DNA of 64,000 bases from NCBI RefSeq assembly GCF_003182135.1, contig NZ_QGTL01000004.1:434001-498000 (forward strand). The letters run 5' to 3'. The stretch comes from Nocardia neocaledoniensis (GTDB lineage: Bacteria > Actinomycetota > Actinomycetes > Mycobacteriales > Mycobacteriaceae). This document shows positions 32,354 through 42,712 of the stretch, piece after piece. The translations under genes and the position numbers were made by a program. The stretch's first letter is position 1, and each line of letters begins with the position of its first letter. Below the pieces are notes generated by a model. It had not been told where the DNA came from. It saw only the letters and a list, made by a program, of their open reading frames with translations, and ran no database searches.

Positions 32354-33820
32354 TCAGCCCCCTGCCAGGCCCGCGTCCAGCACCGACCTGGCGATCGGTG
32401 CCGCCACCGAGCCACCCGTGGCGGACAGACTCCGGTCGCCGCCGTTCTCGACGATCACCGCGATGGCGATCTTCGGGTTCTGCGCGGGCGCGAAGGCCAT
32501 ATACCAGGCGTGTGGCGGGGTGTTGCGGGGATTGCTGCCGTGTTCGGCCGTTCCGGTCTTGGACGCGATCTGGTACGGCGACCGGCCACCGCCCGCGGTA
32601 TTGGCCTCCGAGGCGACCATCAGATTCGTCAGGGTCGACGCTACCTGGGGGCTCACCGCTTGTCCGACCGAGACGGCCTTGGTCTTGCTCAGCTCGGACA
32701 GATCGGGCGCCTGGGTCTGGTCGACCAGGTACGGCTGCATCCTGGTGCCGCCGTTGGCGATGGTCGCCGCGACCACCGCGATGTCGAGCGGGGTGACCGC
32801 GACATCACGCTGACCGATGCTGGACTGACCCAGCGCCGGGTTGTCCGGGATCGGGCCGACGGTCGACTCGGCGACCGGGATCGGCACCCCGCGGTGCGGG
32901 CCGATGCCGAAGGCCGCGGCCTCGTCCTTGAGCGCGCTCGCGCCGACCTTCATGCCGAGCTCGACGAACGCGGTGTTGCACGAGCGCCGGAACGCCTCGT
33001 ACAGGCTCGCGGTCGGGCCGTCGCCGCAGGTGCTGCCGCCGTAGTTCTCCAGCGTGGTGCTGGTGCCGGGCAGCGTGATGTTGGGCGCGGCGGTGAACTG
33101 GTCGTCGGGACCGGCCACGCCGTTGGACAGCGCTGCCGCGGTGACGATGGTCTTGAACGTCGACCCGGGCGGGTAGGTCTGCGAGACGGCACGATTGAGC
33201 ATCGGCTGAGACTGATCGGTGCTCAGCCGCTCCCACGCCGCTCGGCCGGCCGCGCCGTCGTGACCCGACAGCTCGTTGGGGTCGTAGCTCGGCGTCGACA
33301 CCATCGTCAGGATCTTGCCGGTGCTCGGCTCGATCGCGACGACCGCGCCGGTGTAGCCCTTGGAGGTCATCTGGTCGTAGGCGACCTGCTGCATCACCGG
33401 GTTGAGCGTGGTGAGCACGTTGGCGCCGCGCGGGTCGCGACCGGAGAACATGTCGATCAGGCGGCGGCCGAACAGGCTGGAGTCGTTGCCCGACAGCAGC
33501 GGGTCCTCGGCCAGCTCGAGGCCGGTCTTGCCGTACTGCATCGAGTAGAACCCCGTGACCGGCGCGTAGGCGGGTGGGGTGCTCGGGTACTGGCGCAGGT
33601 ACTTGTAGCGGTCGTCGGTGGCGACCGAGCTGGCGAGCACGGTGCCGCCCGCGGAGATCTGGCCGCGCTGGCGCGAGTACTCGTCGAGCAGCACGCGCGA
33701 GTTGCGCGGATCGCTGCGCAGGTCGTCGGCCTTGACCACCTGCAGATAGGTCGCGTTGACCAGCAGCGCGACCACCATCACCATCACCGCGACTGCGACG
33801 CGACGTAGCGGAGTGTTCAT
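32354..33820 (-). CDS. pbpA: Class B penicillin-binding protein PbpA
   Basis: A transpeptidase for peptidoglycan crosslinking, needed for division in mycobacteria. The 488-residue protein has an N-terminal membrane anchor (about 8-27), a dimerisation/pedestal domain, and the transpeptidase motifs SxxK in PPGSTFK, SxN in RRSCNTAF and KTG in [13 protein letters not shown] 33820 overlaps the rodA stop (ATGA), so the RodA glycosyltransferase and this enzyme are translationally coupled, as expected for a SEDS-bPBP pair. Confidence 0.96.
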   Translation of the reverse strand: MNTPLRRVAVAVMVMVVALLVNATYLQVVKADDLRSDPRNSRVLLDEYSRQRGQISAGGTVLASSVATDDRYKYLRQYPSTPPAYAPVTGFYSMQYGKTGLELAEDPLLSGNDSSLFGRRLIDMFSGRDPRGANVLTTLNPVMQQVAYDQMTSKGYTGAVVAIEPSTGKILTMVSTPSYDPNELSGHDGAAGRAAWERLSTDQSQPMLNRAVSQTYPPGSTFKTIVTAAALSNGVAGPDDQFTAAPNITLPGTSTTLENYGGSTCGDGPTASLYEAFRRSCNTAFVELGMKVGASALKDEAAAFGIGPHRGVPIPVAESTVGPIPDNPALGQSSIGQRDVAVTPLDIAVVAATIANGGTRMQPYLVDQTQAPDLSELSKTKAVSVGQAVSPQVASTLTNLMVASEANTAGGGRSPYQIASKTGTAEHGSNPRNTPPHAWYMAFAPAQNPKIAIAVIVENGGDRSLSATGGSVAAPIARSVLDAGLAGG

Positions 33821-35289
33821 TCGCTCGCCCTGCCTTCCGACCTGCGGAACATCTCGGTCGGCGCCTCCGCGATCGGCGCCGGGCCGCGCTTGCGCGCCGG
33901 TGCGGGCGCGCGGGCGGCGTCGGAGATCTTGATCAACAGCCCGAGCAGCGCGTAGTTCGCCAGCAGTGAGGAACCGCCGTAGGAGATGAACGGCGTGGTC
34001 AGGCCGGTGAGCGGGATCAGCTTGGTGACGCCGCCGACGACGACGAAGATCTGGATCGCGATGGTGAACGAGAGCCCGGCCGCGAGCAGCTTGCCGAAGC
34101 TGTCGCGCACGGCCAGCGCGGTCCGCAGGCCACGCACGATGAAGATCAGGAACAGCATCAGCACGGCGGTGAGCCCGATCAGGCCCAGCTCCTCGCCGAT
34201 GGTGGTGACGATGAAGTCGGTCTTGGCGAAGGGCACCTGGTTGGGCCGCCCGCTGCCGAGACCGGTACCCGCCAGCCCACCGGTCGCGAAGCCGAACAGC
34301 GACTGCGAGATCTGGTAGCCGGTGTTGTGGTAGTCGTCGAACGGGTGCAGCCAGGTGTCGACGCGCACCCGCACGTGCCCGAACAGCTGGTAGGCGAAGA
34401 CGAAGCCGAGCGCGAGCAGGCTGCCGCCGATGATCAGCCAGCCCACCCGCTCGGTGGCGATGTAGATCATCACCAGCACCGTGCCGAAGATCAGCAGCGA
34501 GGTGCCGAGGTCCTTCTCCAGGACCAGCACGCCGATGCAGACGACCCACACGATGAGCACCGGGCCCATGTCGCGCGGGCGCGGGAACTCCATGCCGAGG
34601 AAGTGCTTGCCCGCCGCGGTGAACAGATCGCGCTTGGCCACGAGCACGCCCGCGAAGAACACGATCAGCAGGATCTTGGCGAATTCGCCCGGCTGCACAC
34701 TGAATCCGGGCAGCTTGATCCAGATCTTGGCGCCGTTGACTTCGGAGAACCGGCTCGGCAACAGTGCCGGAATCGCCAGCGCGACCAGGCCGACCAGACC
34801 TAGGGTGTAGGTGTAGCGGGCGAGCGTGCGGTAGTCACGCAAGACGATGAGCAGGGTGATGAACACCACGATGCCCAGGCCGGTCCACATGATCTGCTGG
34901 TTGGCGTCGGGGGAGGGGATCGGGCTCGAGTCGTACGCCGCTTTCTGCGCGTCCGCGAGATCGAGGCGATGGATCAGCACCAGGCCCAAGCCGTTGAGCA
35001 GCGCGATGATCGGTAGCAGCAGCGGGTCGGCGAACGGCGCGAACCGTCGCACGGCCAGGTGCGCGATGCCGAACAGCGCGAGGAAGGCCAGTCCGTACTT
35101 GGCGATGTCCCAGGTGATCGACTGTTCCTGGCTCGCCTCGACGATGAACAACGACACCGTCGTGATCCCCGCCGCCCCCGCCAGCAGCAGCAACTCCTGG
35201 TTGCGGCGCGTCGACGGGGGTGGTGCTGGCGCGAATCCGCCAGGGGGGCTGGGGAAAGCCCCAGCCGACGGCGGTGCCGGTGCGGACAT
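33817..35289 (-). CDS. rodA: SEDS peptidoglycan glycosyltransferase RodA/FtsW
   Basis: Polymerises lipid II into glycan strands. The 490-residue protein has about 12 membrane helices between a Pro-rich N-terminus and an Ala/Pro/Arg-rich C-terminus. Family blocks include [58 protein letters not shown] and [19 protein letters not shown]. It lies between pstP and pbpA with overlapping ends. RodA rather than FtsW is inferred from the operon. Confidence 0.96.
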   Translation of the reverse strand: MSAPAPPSAGAFPSPPGGFAPAPPPSTRRNQELLLLAGAAGITTVSLFIVEASQEQSITWDIAKYGLAFLALFGIAHLAVRRFAPFADPLLLPIIALLNGLGLVLIHRLDLADAQKAAYDSSPIPSPDANQQIMWTGLGIVVFITLLIVLRDYRTLARYTYTLGLVGLVALAIPALLPSRFSEVNGAKIWIKLPGFSVQPGEFAKILLIVFFAGVLVAKRDLFTAAGKHFLGMEFPRPRDMGPVLIVWVVCIGVLVLEKDLGTSLLIFGTVLVMIYIATERVGWLIIGGSLLALGFVFAYQLFGHVRVRVDTWLHPFDDYHNTGYQISQSLFGFATGGLAGTGLGSGRPNQVPFAKTDFIVTTIGEELGLIGLTAVLMLFLIFIVRGLRTALAVRDSFGKLLAAGLSFTIAIQIFVVVGGVTKLIPLTGLTTPFISYGGSSLLANYALLGLLIKISDAARAPAPARKRGPAPIAEAPTEMFRRSEGRASE

Positions 35290-36740
35290 CAGTCCGTCAC
35301 CCGGCAGTTCTCCCCTGAGATCTGCGGAGTTGTCGTGGGGGAGGGGGTGGTGGTCGGCGGAGCGGGCGTCGTGGTGGGGGTCGCCGGCTGATCAGGGCCG
35401 GGCGTCGGCGCGCCGCCGGGGACGACGGGCGGCTGCTCGGTCGGCAGGACGCCGGGCTGCGGCACCGCTTCCTTCTTCGGGCACGGCGGCAGCAGTTCCT
35501 TCTGCGCCAGCACCTTCATGCTGTCGCGCGCCTTGTCCAGCGAGTCCGGCGGCAGGCCCTTCTGGACCTGGTCGCGGCCGGTCTGCTTGAGATCGCTGAC
35601 CATGAGCTTCTTGCAGCCGTTCGGCGCCGACTCGCCCGCCGAGACGAGGGTCAGCTCGCCTTTGCCGTTGACGCAGCCGGTGAGCTCCACGTCGTGGATC
35701 GAGTAGCCGAGGATCGAACCGGGCAGGCCGCGCATCACGACCACCTGATCGTTGTCGGCGCCCACGTAGTAGTTGCTGCGAATCATCTTGTAGCCGACCA
35801 CGAGTCCGACGGCGACCGCGGCGATCAACGCCACCGACAGCAGCAGCCAGCGCAGCTTGTGCGACTTCGGCTCCGGCGGCGGTGGCGCGGCGGCGGCCCT
35901 GCGGGGCTGGGCGCGCGGTGGGCGCATGGCGGCGGCGCGACCGGCCGCGGTGTTCGGCGGCGGGGAGTCTTCCTCCTCCTCGGTGGAGGCGGCGCCTGCC
36001 ACGATCGGATGACTCTGGCCGTAGTCGAGGTCGATCACGTCGGCGACGACGACCGTGACGTTGTCGGGCCCGCCGCTGCGCAGCGCCAGCTCGATGAGCC
36101 GGTCGGCGCACTCGTCGGTGTTGCCCTCGCGCATGGTGTTGCCGATGGTCTCGTCGCTGACCACGTCCGAAAGGCCGTCGGAGCACAGCAGATACCGGTC
36201 ACCGGCGCGCGCCTCGCGCATGATCAGCGTCGGCTCGATCTCGTTACCGGTGAGGGCGCGCATGATCAGCGAGCGCTGCGGGTGGGTGTGCGCCTGCTCG
36301 GGGGTGATCCGGCCCTCGTCGACCAGCGACTGCACGAAGGTGTCGTCGCGGGTGATCTGGGCGAGCTCACCGTCGCGCAGCAGGTACGCGCGCGAATCGC
36401 CGATGTGCACCATGCCGAGCTTGCGGCCGGCGAACAGGATGGCGGTGAGCGTGGTGCCCATGCCGTCGAGTTCGGGCTCGGCCTCGACGTGGTCGGCGAT
36501 GGCGGCGTTGCCGGAGCGGGTGGCGCGGTCGAGCTTGGTGAGGATGTCCTCGCCGGGCTCGTCGTCGTCGAGATGCGCCAGCGCGGCGATCATCAGTTGG
36601 GAGGCGACTTCGCCGGCGGCGTGGCCACCCATGCCGTCGGCGAGGGCCAGCAGGCGTGCGCCCGCGTAGACCGAATCCTCGTTGTTGCCTCGGACGAGGC
36701 CCCGGTCGCTTCGCGCGGTGTAGCGCAGAACAAGTGTCAC
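35289..36740 (-). CDS. pstP: PP2C-type Ser/Thr phosphatase PstP
   Basis: Dephosphorylates PknA, PknB and their substrates. The 483-residue protein starts at GTG 36740 ([22 protein letters not shown]). The metal-binding PP2C residues are seen in [33 protein letters not shown] and [13 protein letters not shown], within the first 240 residues. A cytoplasmic linker, one membrane helix ([20 protein letters not shown]), and an extracellular Pro/Thr-rich tail follow. It overlaps fhaB by 4 bp. Confidence 0.96.
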   Translation of the reverse strand: MTLVLRYTARSDRGLVRGNNEDSVYAGARLLALADGMGGHAAGEVASQLMIAALAHLDDDEPGEDILTKLDRATRSGNAAIADHVEAEPELDGMGTTLTAILFAGRKLGMVHIGDSRAYLLRDGELAQITRDDTFVQSLVDEGRITPEQAHTHPQRSLIMRALTGNEIEPTLIMREARAGDRYLLCSDGLSDVVSDETIGNTMREGNTDECADRLIELALRSGGPDNVTVVVADVIDLDYGQSHPIVAGAASTEEEEDSPPPNTAAGRAAAMRPPRAQPRRAAAAPPPPEPKSHKLRWLLLSVALIAAVAVGLVVGYKMIRSNYYVGADNDQVVVMRGLPGSILGYSIHDVELTGCVNGKGELTLVSAGESAPNGCKKLMVSDLKQTGRDQVQKGLPPDSLDKARDSMKVLAQKELLPPCPKKEAVPQPGVLPTEQPPVVPGGAPTPGPDQPATPTTTPAPPTTTPSPTTTPQISGENCRVTD

Positions 36741-37204
36741 GATCGCAGCTCGATCACAGTTTTGCCGACCCGGACCGGAGTACCGAGCGGAACACGGACA
36801 GCGGTGGTGACTTTCGCGCGGTCGAGATAAGTGCCGTTGGTGGAACCGAGGTCTTCCACGTACCAGTCGTCACCACGCTGAGAGAGTCGCGCGTGCCTGG
36901 TCGAGGCGTAGTCGTCGGTGAGTACCAGCGTCGAATCGTCGGCGCGGCCGATGAGGACCGGCTGTGTGCCGAGGGTGATTCGCGTGCCGGCGAGTGAACC
37001 ATGAGTCACCACTAGATACTTGGCGCCCTTCTGGCCTCGGCTGAAGGAAGGCAGCACCGTGGAACCGCGGGCGGCCCTGGGCTGTATCCGGATGCCGGAT
37101 GCCGCGTAGATATCGCTGCGCAAGGTCCGCAGGACGGCCCAGACGAACAACCAGAGCAGCAGCAGGAACCCCGCGCGGGTCAATTGCAGGATCAATCCCT
37201 GCAC
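36737..37204 (-). CDS. fhaB: FHA-domain protein FhaB (FipA)
   Basis: A 155-residue protein with an N-terminal membrane helix (FLLLLWLFVWAVLRTL) and a C-terminal FHA phosphothreonine-binding domain: IGRADDSTL, STRHARL and GSTNGTYLD give the conserved Arg, Ser-x-x-His and Asn-Gly-Thr. It is a PknA/PknB/PstP partner linking signalling to the divisome. GTG 37204 is the start. It opens the operon running to pknB. Confidence 0.95.
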   Translation of the reverse strand: MQGLILQLTRAGFLLLLWLFVWAVLRTLRSDIYAASGIRIQPRAARGSTVLPSFSRGQKGAKYLVVTHGSLAGTRITLGTQPVLIGRADDSTLVLTDDYASTRHARLSQRGDDWYVEDLGSTNGTYLDRAKVTTAVRVPLGTPVRVGKTVIELRS

Positions 37205-37372
37205 GGCGTTCCACCTCCTGTTCGCCCGGGTACGTCGGTACGGCGGGTGCGGAACGAACCACCCCCGCCAGCGTGCTGGCTTGCGGGCCCCGAGGTCGGG
37301 GCCGTGCGTGTGATGGCAGCATCATAGGGCCGACAGCGTCGACTCGTGACGTGCACCGCGCAGCTTACGGGA
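37205..37372. other. fhaA-fhaB spacer with GC hairpins
   Basis: This 168-bp gap probably holds the promoter of the fhaB-pknB operon. GGCCCCGA/TCGGGGCC (37286-37303) and CCAGC/GCTGG just left of it could form a hairpin pair ending fhaA transcription, without a T-tract. Confidence 0.45.
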
Positions 37373-38767
37373 TCAGACGATCCGGATCAGGATCTCGGAA
37401 TGTCCGGCCCGGATGACGTCGCCGTCGGCGAGCTGCCAATCCTGCACGGGCGAGCCGTTGACCAGGGTTCCGTTGGTGGAACCGAGGTCGGACAGCATCG
37501 CGGTCTGGCCGTCCCAGCGCACCTCGATGTGGCGCCGCGACACACCGGTGTCCGGTAGCCGGAAGTGCGCGTCCTGGCCGCGGCCGATGATGTTGCTGCC
37601 CTCGCGGAGCTGGTACGTGCGACCGCTGCCGTCGTCGAGCTGCAGCGTGGCCGAGTAGCTCGACTGCGCGGGCGCGGCGTAGCCACCCTGCTGGCCGTAG
37701 CCCTGCTGCTGGGCGCCGTAGCCGCTCGGCTGGCCGTATCCGCCCTGGTCGGGCTGGTCGTAGCCCGGCTCGGCGTAGCCCTGCTGGCCGTAGCCACCGC
37801 CTTGCTGGCCGTAGCCCTGCTGGGGATCGGCGTAGCCGTTCTGGCCGTACCCGCCCTGCTGGTCGTACCCGGGTTCGGCGTAGCCCTGCTGGCCGTAGCC
37901 ACCGCCTTGCTGGCCGTAGCCCTGCTGGTCGTACCCGCCCTGGCCGTACCCGCCCTGCTGGTCGTAGCCCGGCTCGGCGTAGCCCTGCTGGCCGTACCCG
38001 CCTTGCTGGCTGTAGGCCTGCTGGTCGTACCCGCCCTGGCCGTAGCCGCCCTGCTGGTCGTAACCGGGCTGCGCGCCGTAGCCACCCTGCTGGCCGTAGC
38101 CGCCCTGCTGGTCGTAACCGTTCTGGTAATCGCCACCCTGCTGGCCGTACGCGGCGTCACCGTAGCCGGGCTGGGCGCCGTAGCCGCCCTGCTGGCCGTA
38201 CTCGTCGGGGTAGGCCCCGCCCGGAGCGGCACCGCGCGCGGGCGGCGGAGCGTACCCGCGGTTGCGTGGATCGGACTCCGCGGGCTCTCGGCTTGGCTCG
38301 TAGCCTGAGTTGTGCGTCATGGGGCCAGCTCCTGGTTGCGGGTGTGCGGGTCGTTGTGGCGGTTCGGGGCGAGGTGGGGCGGTCCCGCGACCGGCGTCGG
38401 GGTCGACGCGGCCGCTCGCTCTGAACATTCCGGTGTGCAGCGTAGGTGATGCCTCGAACGCCACGTGTACTTCGCCGTAGGTCTGCCAGCCCTGCTCGCG
38501 GATGTAATCCTGCAGATGTTTGGCGAACGCCTTGGTCGTGAGGTCGTGATCGGCATCCAGCTTTCCGTGATCGGATTCGTTGATCGTGATCACGTAACTG
38601 TTGGGCGCGAGCTTGTGCCCACTGACCAGATCCTGCACCTGATCAGCGGCTTCGCGTTGCAGCGCCGCCTCGACCTCCTGGGGGACGACACTGCCGCCGA
38701 ACACCCGCGCGAACACGTCACCGACGGCGCCCTGCAGACGACGTTCGAATCTCGACACGATGCCCAT
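37373..38767 (-). CDS. fhaA: FHA-domain protein FhaA with Tyr/Gln/Gly repeat linker
   Basis: FhaA binds phosphorylated MviN and PknB substrates and controls polar growth. ATG 38767 ([10 protein letters not shown]) follows GGGAGGG and gives 464 residues. Domains in order: DUF3662 (about 1-125), a low-complexity linker (about 150-370), and an FHA domain (about 371-464) with IIGRGQ, VSRRH and STNGTLVNG. The linker is dominated by [17 protein letters not shown] and GYAEPGYDQ repeats, far longer and more regular than a simple spacer. It is the separate first gene upstream of the kinase operon. Confidence 0.95.
   Translation of the reverse strand: MGIVSRFERRLQGAVGDVFARVFGGSVVPQEVEAALQREAADQVQDLVSGHKLAPNSYVITINESDHGKLDADHDLTTKAFAKHLQDYIREQGWQTYGEVHVAFEASPTLHTGMFRASGRVDPDAGRGTAPPRPEPPQRPAHPQPGAGPMTHNSGYEPSREPAESDPRNRGYAPPPARGAAPGGAYPDEYGQQGGYGAQPGYGDAAYGQQGGDYQNGYDQQGGYGQQGGYGAQPGYDQQGGYGQGGYDQQAYSQQGGYGQQGYAEPGYDQQGGYGQGGYDQQGYGQQGGGYGQQGYAEPGYDQQGGYGQNGYADPQQGYGQQGGGYGQQGYAEPGYDQPDQGGYGQPSGYGAQQQGYGQQGGYAAPAQSSYSATLQLDDGSGRTYQLREGSNIIGRGQDAHFRLPDTGVSRRHIEVRWDGQTAMLSDLGSTNGTLVNGSPVQDWQLADGDVIRAGHSEILIRIV
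37680..38215. repeat. Tandem coding repeat in fhaA
   Basis: Degenerate short tandem repeats of TAGCC/CTGCTGGCCG/CTGCTGGTCG type on the plus strand encode the Tyr/Gln/Gly linker of FhaA. A unit encoding [14 protein letters not shown] recurs several times. Copy number is likely variable between strains. Confidence 0.85.
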
Positions 38768-38985
38768 CACAGCCCTCCCTTCGGTGCGCGTGCCCAGCCG
38801 GTGGACACGCTGGTTACGGCGTGTCCGGACCCGACCACGTTCCTTGCATGATATCCACGATCCTCCAACCCTGTAACTCCCGGCGAACCGCCCCGGTTCC
38901 CGAGCCGAATCCCCGAGCATCGCCGCAGGTCAGCGACTCGATTTTATTTTCGGCCGCGGGGCATGTTAGATTTTTCGAGTCGCTC

Positions 38986-39068
38986 GGGCGAGTGGCGGAA
39001 TGGCAGACGCGCTGGCTTCAGGTGCCAGTGTCCGTAAGGACGTGGGGGTTCAAGTCCCCCTTCGCCCA
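38986..39068 (+). tRNA. tRNA-Leu (CAG)
   Basis: An 83-nt class II tRNA with a variable arm (TGTCCGTAAGGACGT). The acceptor GGGCGAG pairs with TTCGCCC with one G-T wobble; the anticodon loop TTCAGGT reads CAG; the T-loop is GGTTCAAGTCC. The position next to fhaA matches leuT in mycobacteria. Confidence 0.96.
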
Positions 39069-39072
39069 CAAA

Positions 39073-39115
39073 GACTAGAGGCTCGATCCACTTCGGATCG
39101 AGCCTCTAGTCGTTT
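39073..39115. terminator. Terminator of tRNA-Leu and tetR
   Basis: A perfect 17-bp stem (39073-39089 with 39095-39111), loop ACTTC, then GTTTT. It follows the tRNA and also contains the stop codon of the convergent tetR gene, so both transcripts can end in it. Confidence 0.9.
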
Positions 39116-39663
39116 TCCGGGCCCGTGTCGCGGCGGACCAGGCGGAGCAGCGCGTCGCGAAGATCCGCGCGGGGGCGGGGACCGTCGAGTTCCTGCAGCG
39201 CGGTTTCGGCGATGGCGGCGACCAGTAGCACCGCGATCGGTTCCGGCTCTCGCCAGCCCATCGCGACGAGGTCGGCGGTCAGCAACGCGGCGGCGTCGGC
39301 ATTGCGCGCCGCCACCTCACCACCGAGGCCCGCGTCGGTGCGCGCCTGGACCAGTAAGGCCTTGGTGGCCGGATCGGCCAGGCAGCCGTCCAGATACGCG
39401 GTGATGCCCGCGGCGAGCCGGGCCGCGCCGGGGGCGTGGTCGGCGATGGCGCCGCGCACCCGTTCGTCGAGCTGGTCGTGGAAGGCGCGGTGCAACGCGA
39501 CGAAGTACGCCTCGCGGCTCGGCCAGTGCTGATAGAAGCTGCCCTTCGCCATCTTCGCGGCCGCGGCGATCGCGTTCACCGACAGTTTGGCGAGGTCTTC
39601 GGTGGAGAGCAGGGAACGGCCCGCCTCCAGCAGGGCTCGCCGTCCTGGCTCGGCGGATCTCAT
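39106..39663 (-). CDS. TetR family transcriptional regulator
   Basis: A 185-residue repressor. The N-terminal helix-turn-helix (about 10-55) is visible in LLSTEDLAKLSVNAIAAAAKMAKGSFYQHWPSREAYFVALH; the rest is a helical ligand domain. It overlaps the upstream alpha/beta hydrolase by 4 bp (ATGA), so both are made from one message. A perfect palindrome upstream of the hydrolase is the likely operator, giving autoregulation. The ligand is unknown, perhaps the hydrolase substrate. Confidence 0.93.
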   Translation of the reverse strand: MRSAEPGRRALLEAGRSLLSTEDLAKLSVNAIAAAAKMAKGSFYQHWPSREAYFVALHRAFHDQLDERVRGAIADHAPGAARLAAGITAYLDGCLADPATKALLVQARTDAGLGGEVAARNADAAALLTADLVAMGWREPEPIAVLLVAAIAETALQELDGPRPRADLRDALLRLVRRDTGPEND

Positions 39664-40508
39664 GGACGCATTTCAGCACAGGTGGAAAGGAACTCACGCA
39701 CTGTGGCGAGGAACAGCTCCGGCGCCTCCGCGAACGGTTCGTGCCGGGTGGGCAGGACTGTTACCTCGGCCTGCGGCAGCGCGCGGGCGACGGCCCTGCG
39801 GTTGACGAACCACGGATTCGTTGGATCCAGGCGTCCCCACACCACACGGACCGGCACGCCGGGAAGCAACCGGCCCTCGGCGGCCAGATCGAATCGGGGG
39901 CTGTCGAAACTGCGCCACAGGCTGCGATAGACGCCCAAGCGGGCGGGCCGGCCGGGTACCGCCCGCGCCCGGTCGTAGATCGCGCGGACCCCGCCACGGT
40001 CGAGCGGACCCAGATACAGCCGCGCGTGCGGCCCGACGAATCGCGCGGCGACCATCGGACTCGCGACGGCCCGGAAGAGCGCCCTGGTCACGAGGTTTCG
40101 CGGCGCGAAACCAGCGGACTGGACGAGCACCAACCCGTGCACCAGGTCCGGCGCCCGCTGGGCCAGCCGTACGGCGGCGTACCCGCCCGCGCTGTTGCCG
40201 ATGACGGTGAGCGCGCCGAACCCGTGGCGCGCCAGTGCCTCGGCTACGAGCACCACGACCTCGGCCAGCGCGTCGATGGTGACCGACTCGGGATCGACGA
40301 CCGTGGACGCGCCGTAACCGGGCCAGTCGACCGCGGCCACGGCCCAGTCGGACGCGAACGTGGGCAGGATCTCGTCGAAATCGCGGTGGCTTCCCGGATT
40401 GGCGTGCAGCAGCAGGAGCCCCGGCGCCGAGGTCGGGGATTGGCCGCGCAGGTGGACCGCGACCTCGCCGTAGGGCGTGGGGACGGTGAGGACTTCGGGC
40501 AGCTCCAT
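39660..40508 (-). CDS. Alpha/beta hydrolase
   Basis: A 282-residue alpha/beta-fold hydrolase. The nucleophile elbow is GNSAGG (VIGNSAGGYAAVRL), the oxyanion segment is LLLHANPGSHRDFDEILP, the acid is in VVWGRLDPTNP, and the catalytic His is in PTRHEPFAEAPE. No signal peptide is seen. It is coexpressed with the downstream tetR. The family includes epoxide hydrolases, esterases and C-C hydrolases; the substrate cannot be assigned. Confidence 0.93.
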   Translation of the reverse strand: MELPEVLTVPTPYGEVAVHLRGQSPTSAPGLLLLHANPGSHRDFDEILPTFASDWAVAAVDWPGYGASTVVDPESVTIDALAEVVVLVAEALARHGFGALTVIGNSAGGYAAVRLAQRAPDLVHGLVLVQSAGFAPRNLVTRALFRAVASPMVAARFVGPHARLYLGPLDRGGVRAIYDRARAVPGRPARLGVYRSLWRSFDSPRFDLAAEGRLLPGVPVRVVWGRLDPTNPWFVNRRAVARALPQAEVTVLPTRHEPFAEAPELFLATVREFLSTCAEMRP

Positions 40509-40524
40509 GTACCGATGGTACGTA

Positions 40525-40542
40525 TGACCGACCGGTCGGTCA
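40525..40542. promoter_or_regulatory. TetR operator palindrome
   Basis: TGACCGACCGGTCGGTCA is a perfect 18-bp palindrome 17 bp before the hydrolase ATG, the expected place for a repressor site over the promoter. Assignment to the TetR encoded in the same operon is inference. Confidence 0.75.
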
Positions 40543-40576
40543 ATGCCGACTGGTGTGTCGACCGCCAGCGCTCGGG

Positions 40577-41215
40577 TCAGGATTTGCGAGCGATCAGCAG
40601 GTGGTGGGGGATCGGTGGGTTCGGTAGCGAGCGCTGGGTGACGGTCAGCCCGGCCGCGGTGAGCGCGGCGACGACCTCGTCGACCGGGCGCAGCGTGAAT
40701 CCATAAGGGGTGAACGGCATCTTGGCCATCGCCTCGGGGTCGCCGATGCCGACGACCACGGCGCCGCCCGGCTTCAGCACGCGGGCGAGTTCGGCGCAGG
40801 CGGCGGGCAGATCGTCGAGGAAGTAGATGGTGTTGACGGTGATCGCGGCATCGAGGGCGGCGTCCTCGAACGGCAGGGCCGTCAGCGAGCCGTCGTCGAG
40901 GACGAGCCGGCCCGAGGCCAGTTCGTGGGCGAACACCGACCGGGCGCGCGAGCGCATGTCGGGCGAGGGTTCCACGCCGTGCACCACACCGCCGGGGGCG
41001 ATCCGGTCGAGCAGCAGCGTCAGTCCGACGCCGCCGCCGAAGCCGATGTCGGCCACCGTCGTCCCGTCACCCGGCTCCGCAGCCTCGACCGCCGCCGCGA
41101 TGGCGCGCCGGTTCCCGCGATTGAGCACGAACGCCACGCCCCTGCCGAGCACACCGTGCGGATTGCCGAGCTGGTCGGCGATGGTCGTGAGCAGGCGATC
41201 CTTGACCCCGGACAT
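40577..41215 (-). CDS. Class I SAM-dependent methyltransferase
   Basis: A 212-residue methyltransferase. The SAM motif I is VADIGFGGGVGL, motif II is near VEPSPDM, and LPFEDAALDAAITVNTIYFLDD and RVLKPGGAVVVGIGDPE are the later motifs of the UbiE/Methyltransf_11 type. ATG 41215 is the start. It runs toward the hydrolase operon but starts on its own. It is divergent from the exported protein gene at 41294, sharing a 78-bp spacer. The substrate is unknown. Confidence 0.9.
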   Translation of the reverse strand: MSGVKDRLLTTIADQLGNPHGVLGRGVAFVLNRGNRRAIAAAVEAAEPGDGTTVADIGFGGGVGLTLLLDRIAPGGVVHGVEPSPDMRSRARSVFAHELASGRLVLDDGSLTALPFEDAALDAAITVNTIYFLDDLPAACAELARVLKPGGAVVVGIGDPEAMAKMPFTPYGFTLRPVDEVVAALTAAGLTVTQRSLPNPPIPHHLLIARKS

Positions 41216-41293
41216 GCGCTCATCGTAGGCGTTTCGCGGTCGGCTGAGCCGAATACTTCCACTCGGGCGCCGATCGGGTGTTCGATACTGAAC

Positions 41294-42712
41294 GTGTTCT
41301 CGACCCGTCGCTTCGCCGCCCCGCTCCTCGCCCTCGTCCTCGCGGCGGTCTGCGCGGGGCAGGCGGAAGCGACACCGGCGGTCACCGGCCCGCTGCCCGC
41401 CAATCCCCATCTCGGACCGCTCGGCACCGCGACCATGCACGGCGACGCGGGATCCTCCGACGTCACCCCGCTCGCCGGGCCCCGGCCGGACGCGCCCGTC
41501 ACCGTGTATCCGCTCGGCGCCGCCTGCCCGACGTTGCTCGAGGGCGCCGACGGGCTGGTCGTCGGGTTGTGCACAGCCATCGCCGGGCAGACGCCCACCG
41601 TCTACCTGCTCGATCCAGCCGCACCAGGGCCGCTCACGGGCGCACTGGCCGCGCTGCCGCTGGCCAAGGGCAGTCTGCTCGGCGGTGTGTACGCCTACCT
41701 CGACAACGCCGACCGGCTGGTGGTCGTCGACGGGGAGCGCAAGCTGTTGCGCGTCGGCCATCAGCGCGACGACGCTGGCCGATGGCGGCTGACGGCCGTC
41801 GAACAGGGCGACCTGGCCGGCGCGATTCCCCAGGGCGACAACGTGACCGGGCTCGTTCCCGACTGGGCGGGCAATGTGTGGTTCGCGACGGGCCACGGCG
41901 TGATCGGACTCGTCGACCCGGCGGGCGCCGTCGCCACGACGACACTGCCCGCGGACGAACAGGTCGCCAACAGCATCTCCGCCGCCCCGAACGGCGGTGT
42001 GGCGGTGGCCAGTACGCACGCTCTCTACGAGCTGCGCGCGAAAGACGCTCGGCCCGAATTGCTCTGGCGCGCTCCGTACGACCGTGGCTCGGCGCGCAAG
42101 CCCGGCCAGCTCAGCTGGGGCACCGGATCGACCCCGACGTACTTCGGCCCGGACATCGGCGACGAGTTCCTCACCATCGTCGACAACGCCGACGACCGGG
42201 TGCGGCTGCTCGTGCTGCGCTCGGGGACCGGCGAGCAGGTCTGCTCGCTGCCGGTGCTCACCGAGCGGGGCGCGGGCAGCGAGAACTCGCCGATCGCGGT
42301 CGGCCGGTCGATCTTCGTCGCGAGCACGTACGGCTATCCCTATCCCGCCGTGCCCGAGGGCGCCGGTCCGGCGGTGCCCGCGAGCGCGCCCTTCCACGGC
42401 GGGCTGACCCGGGTCGATCTCACCGCCGACGGCTGCGCGCCGGTATGGGACAGCGGGGTGCGCAGCGCCGCGGTGCCGCGCCTCTCGCTGGCCGACGGCG
42501 GCATCCACACCCTGCGCCGCGTCGGCCCCGACGCGACCACACCGCTGGACGGTTTCGACTACGTCGTCATCGATCCGGCGACCGGGGCGATCCGCAGCGC
42601 GCGACCGCTGCCGGGCACCGTCGCGGAGGACCCGCTGCAGATGGCGGCGCTGATCACGCGCGGCGGCGCCCTCCTGCAGGGGACCGTCACCGGGGTCGTC
42701 AGAATCGGCTGA
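41294..42712 (+). CDS. Exported protein, beta-propeller-like
   Basis: A 472-residue secreted protein with a Sec signal peptide (FSTRRFAAPLLALVLAAVCAG, cleavage near AEA). The rest has repeated beta-strand segments such as VVGLCTAIAG, LLGGVYAYLDNADRLVVVDG, GLVPDWAGNVWFATGHGVIGLVD and FDYVVIDPATGAIRSA, like SMP-30/PQQ-type propeller blades. No catalytic residues are recognised. GTG 41294 is preceded by GATACT about 7 bp upstream, so the mRNA is probably leaderless. Confidence 0.75.
   Translation: MFSTRRFAAPLLALVLAAVCAGQAEATPAVTGPLPANPHLGPLGTATMHGDAGSSDVTPLAGPRPDAPVTVYPLGAACPTLLEGADGLVVGLCTAIAGQTPTVYLLDPAAPGPLTGALAALPLAKGSLLGGVYAYLDNADRLVVVDGERKLLRVGHQRDDAGRWRLTAVEQGDLAGAIPQGDNVTGLVPDWAGNVWFATGHGVIGLVDPAGAVATTTLPADEQVANSISAAPNGGVAVASTHALYELRAKDARPELLWRAPYDRGSARKPGQLSWGTGSTPTYFGPDIGDEFLTIVDNADDRVRLLVLRSGTGEQVCSLPVLTERGAGSENSPIAVGRSIFVASTYGYPYPAVPEGAGPAVPASAPFHGGLTRVDLTADGCAPVWDSGVRSAAVPRLSLADGGIHTLRRVGPDATTPLDGFDYVVIDPATGAIRSARPLPGTVAEDPLQMAALITRGGALLQGTVTGVVRIG

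Noticed and set aside
37680..38215. Short regular repeats as a CRISPR array
   Set aside because: The repeats are in frame within fhaA, have no unique spacers of constant length, and no cas genes are near.
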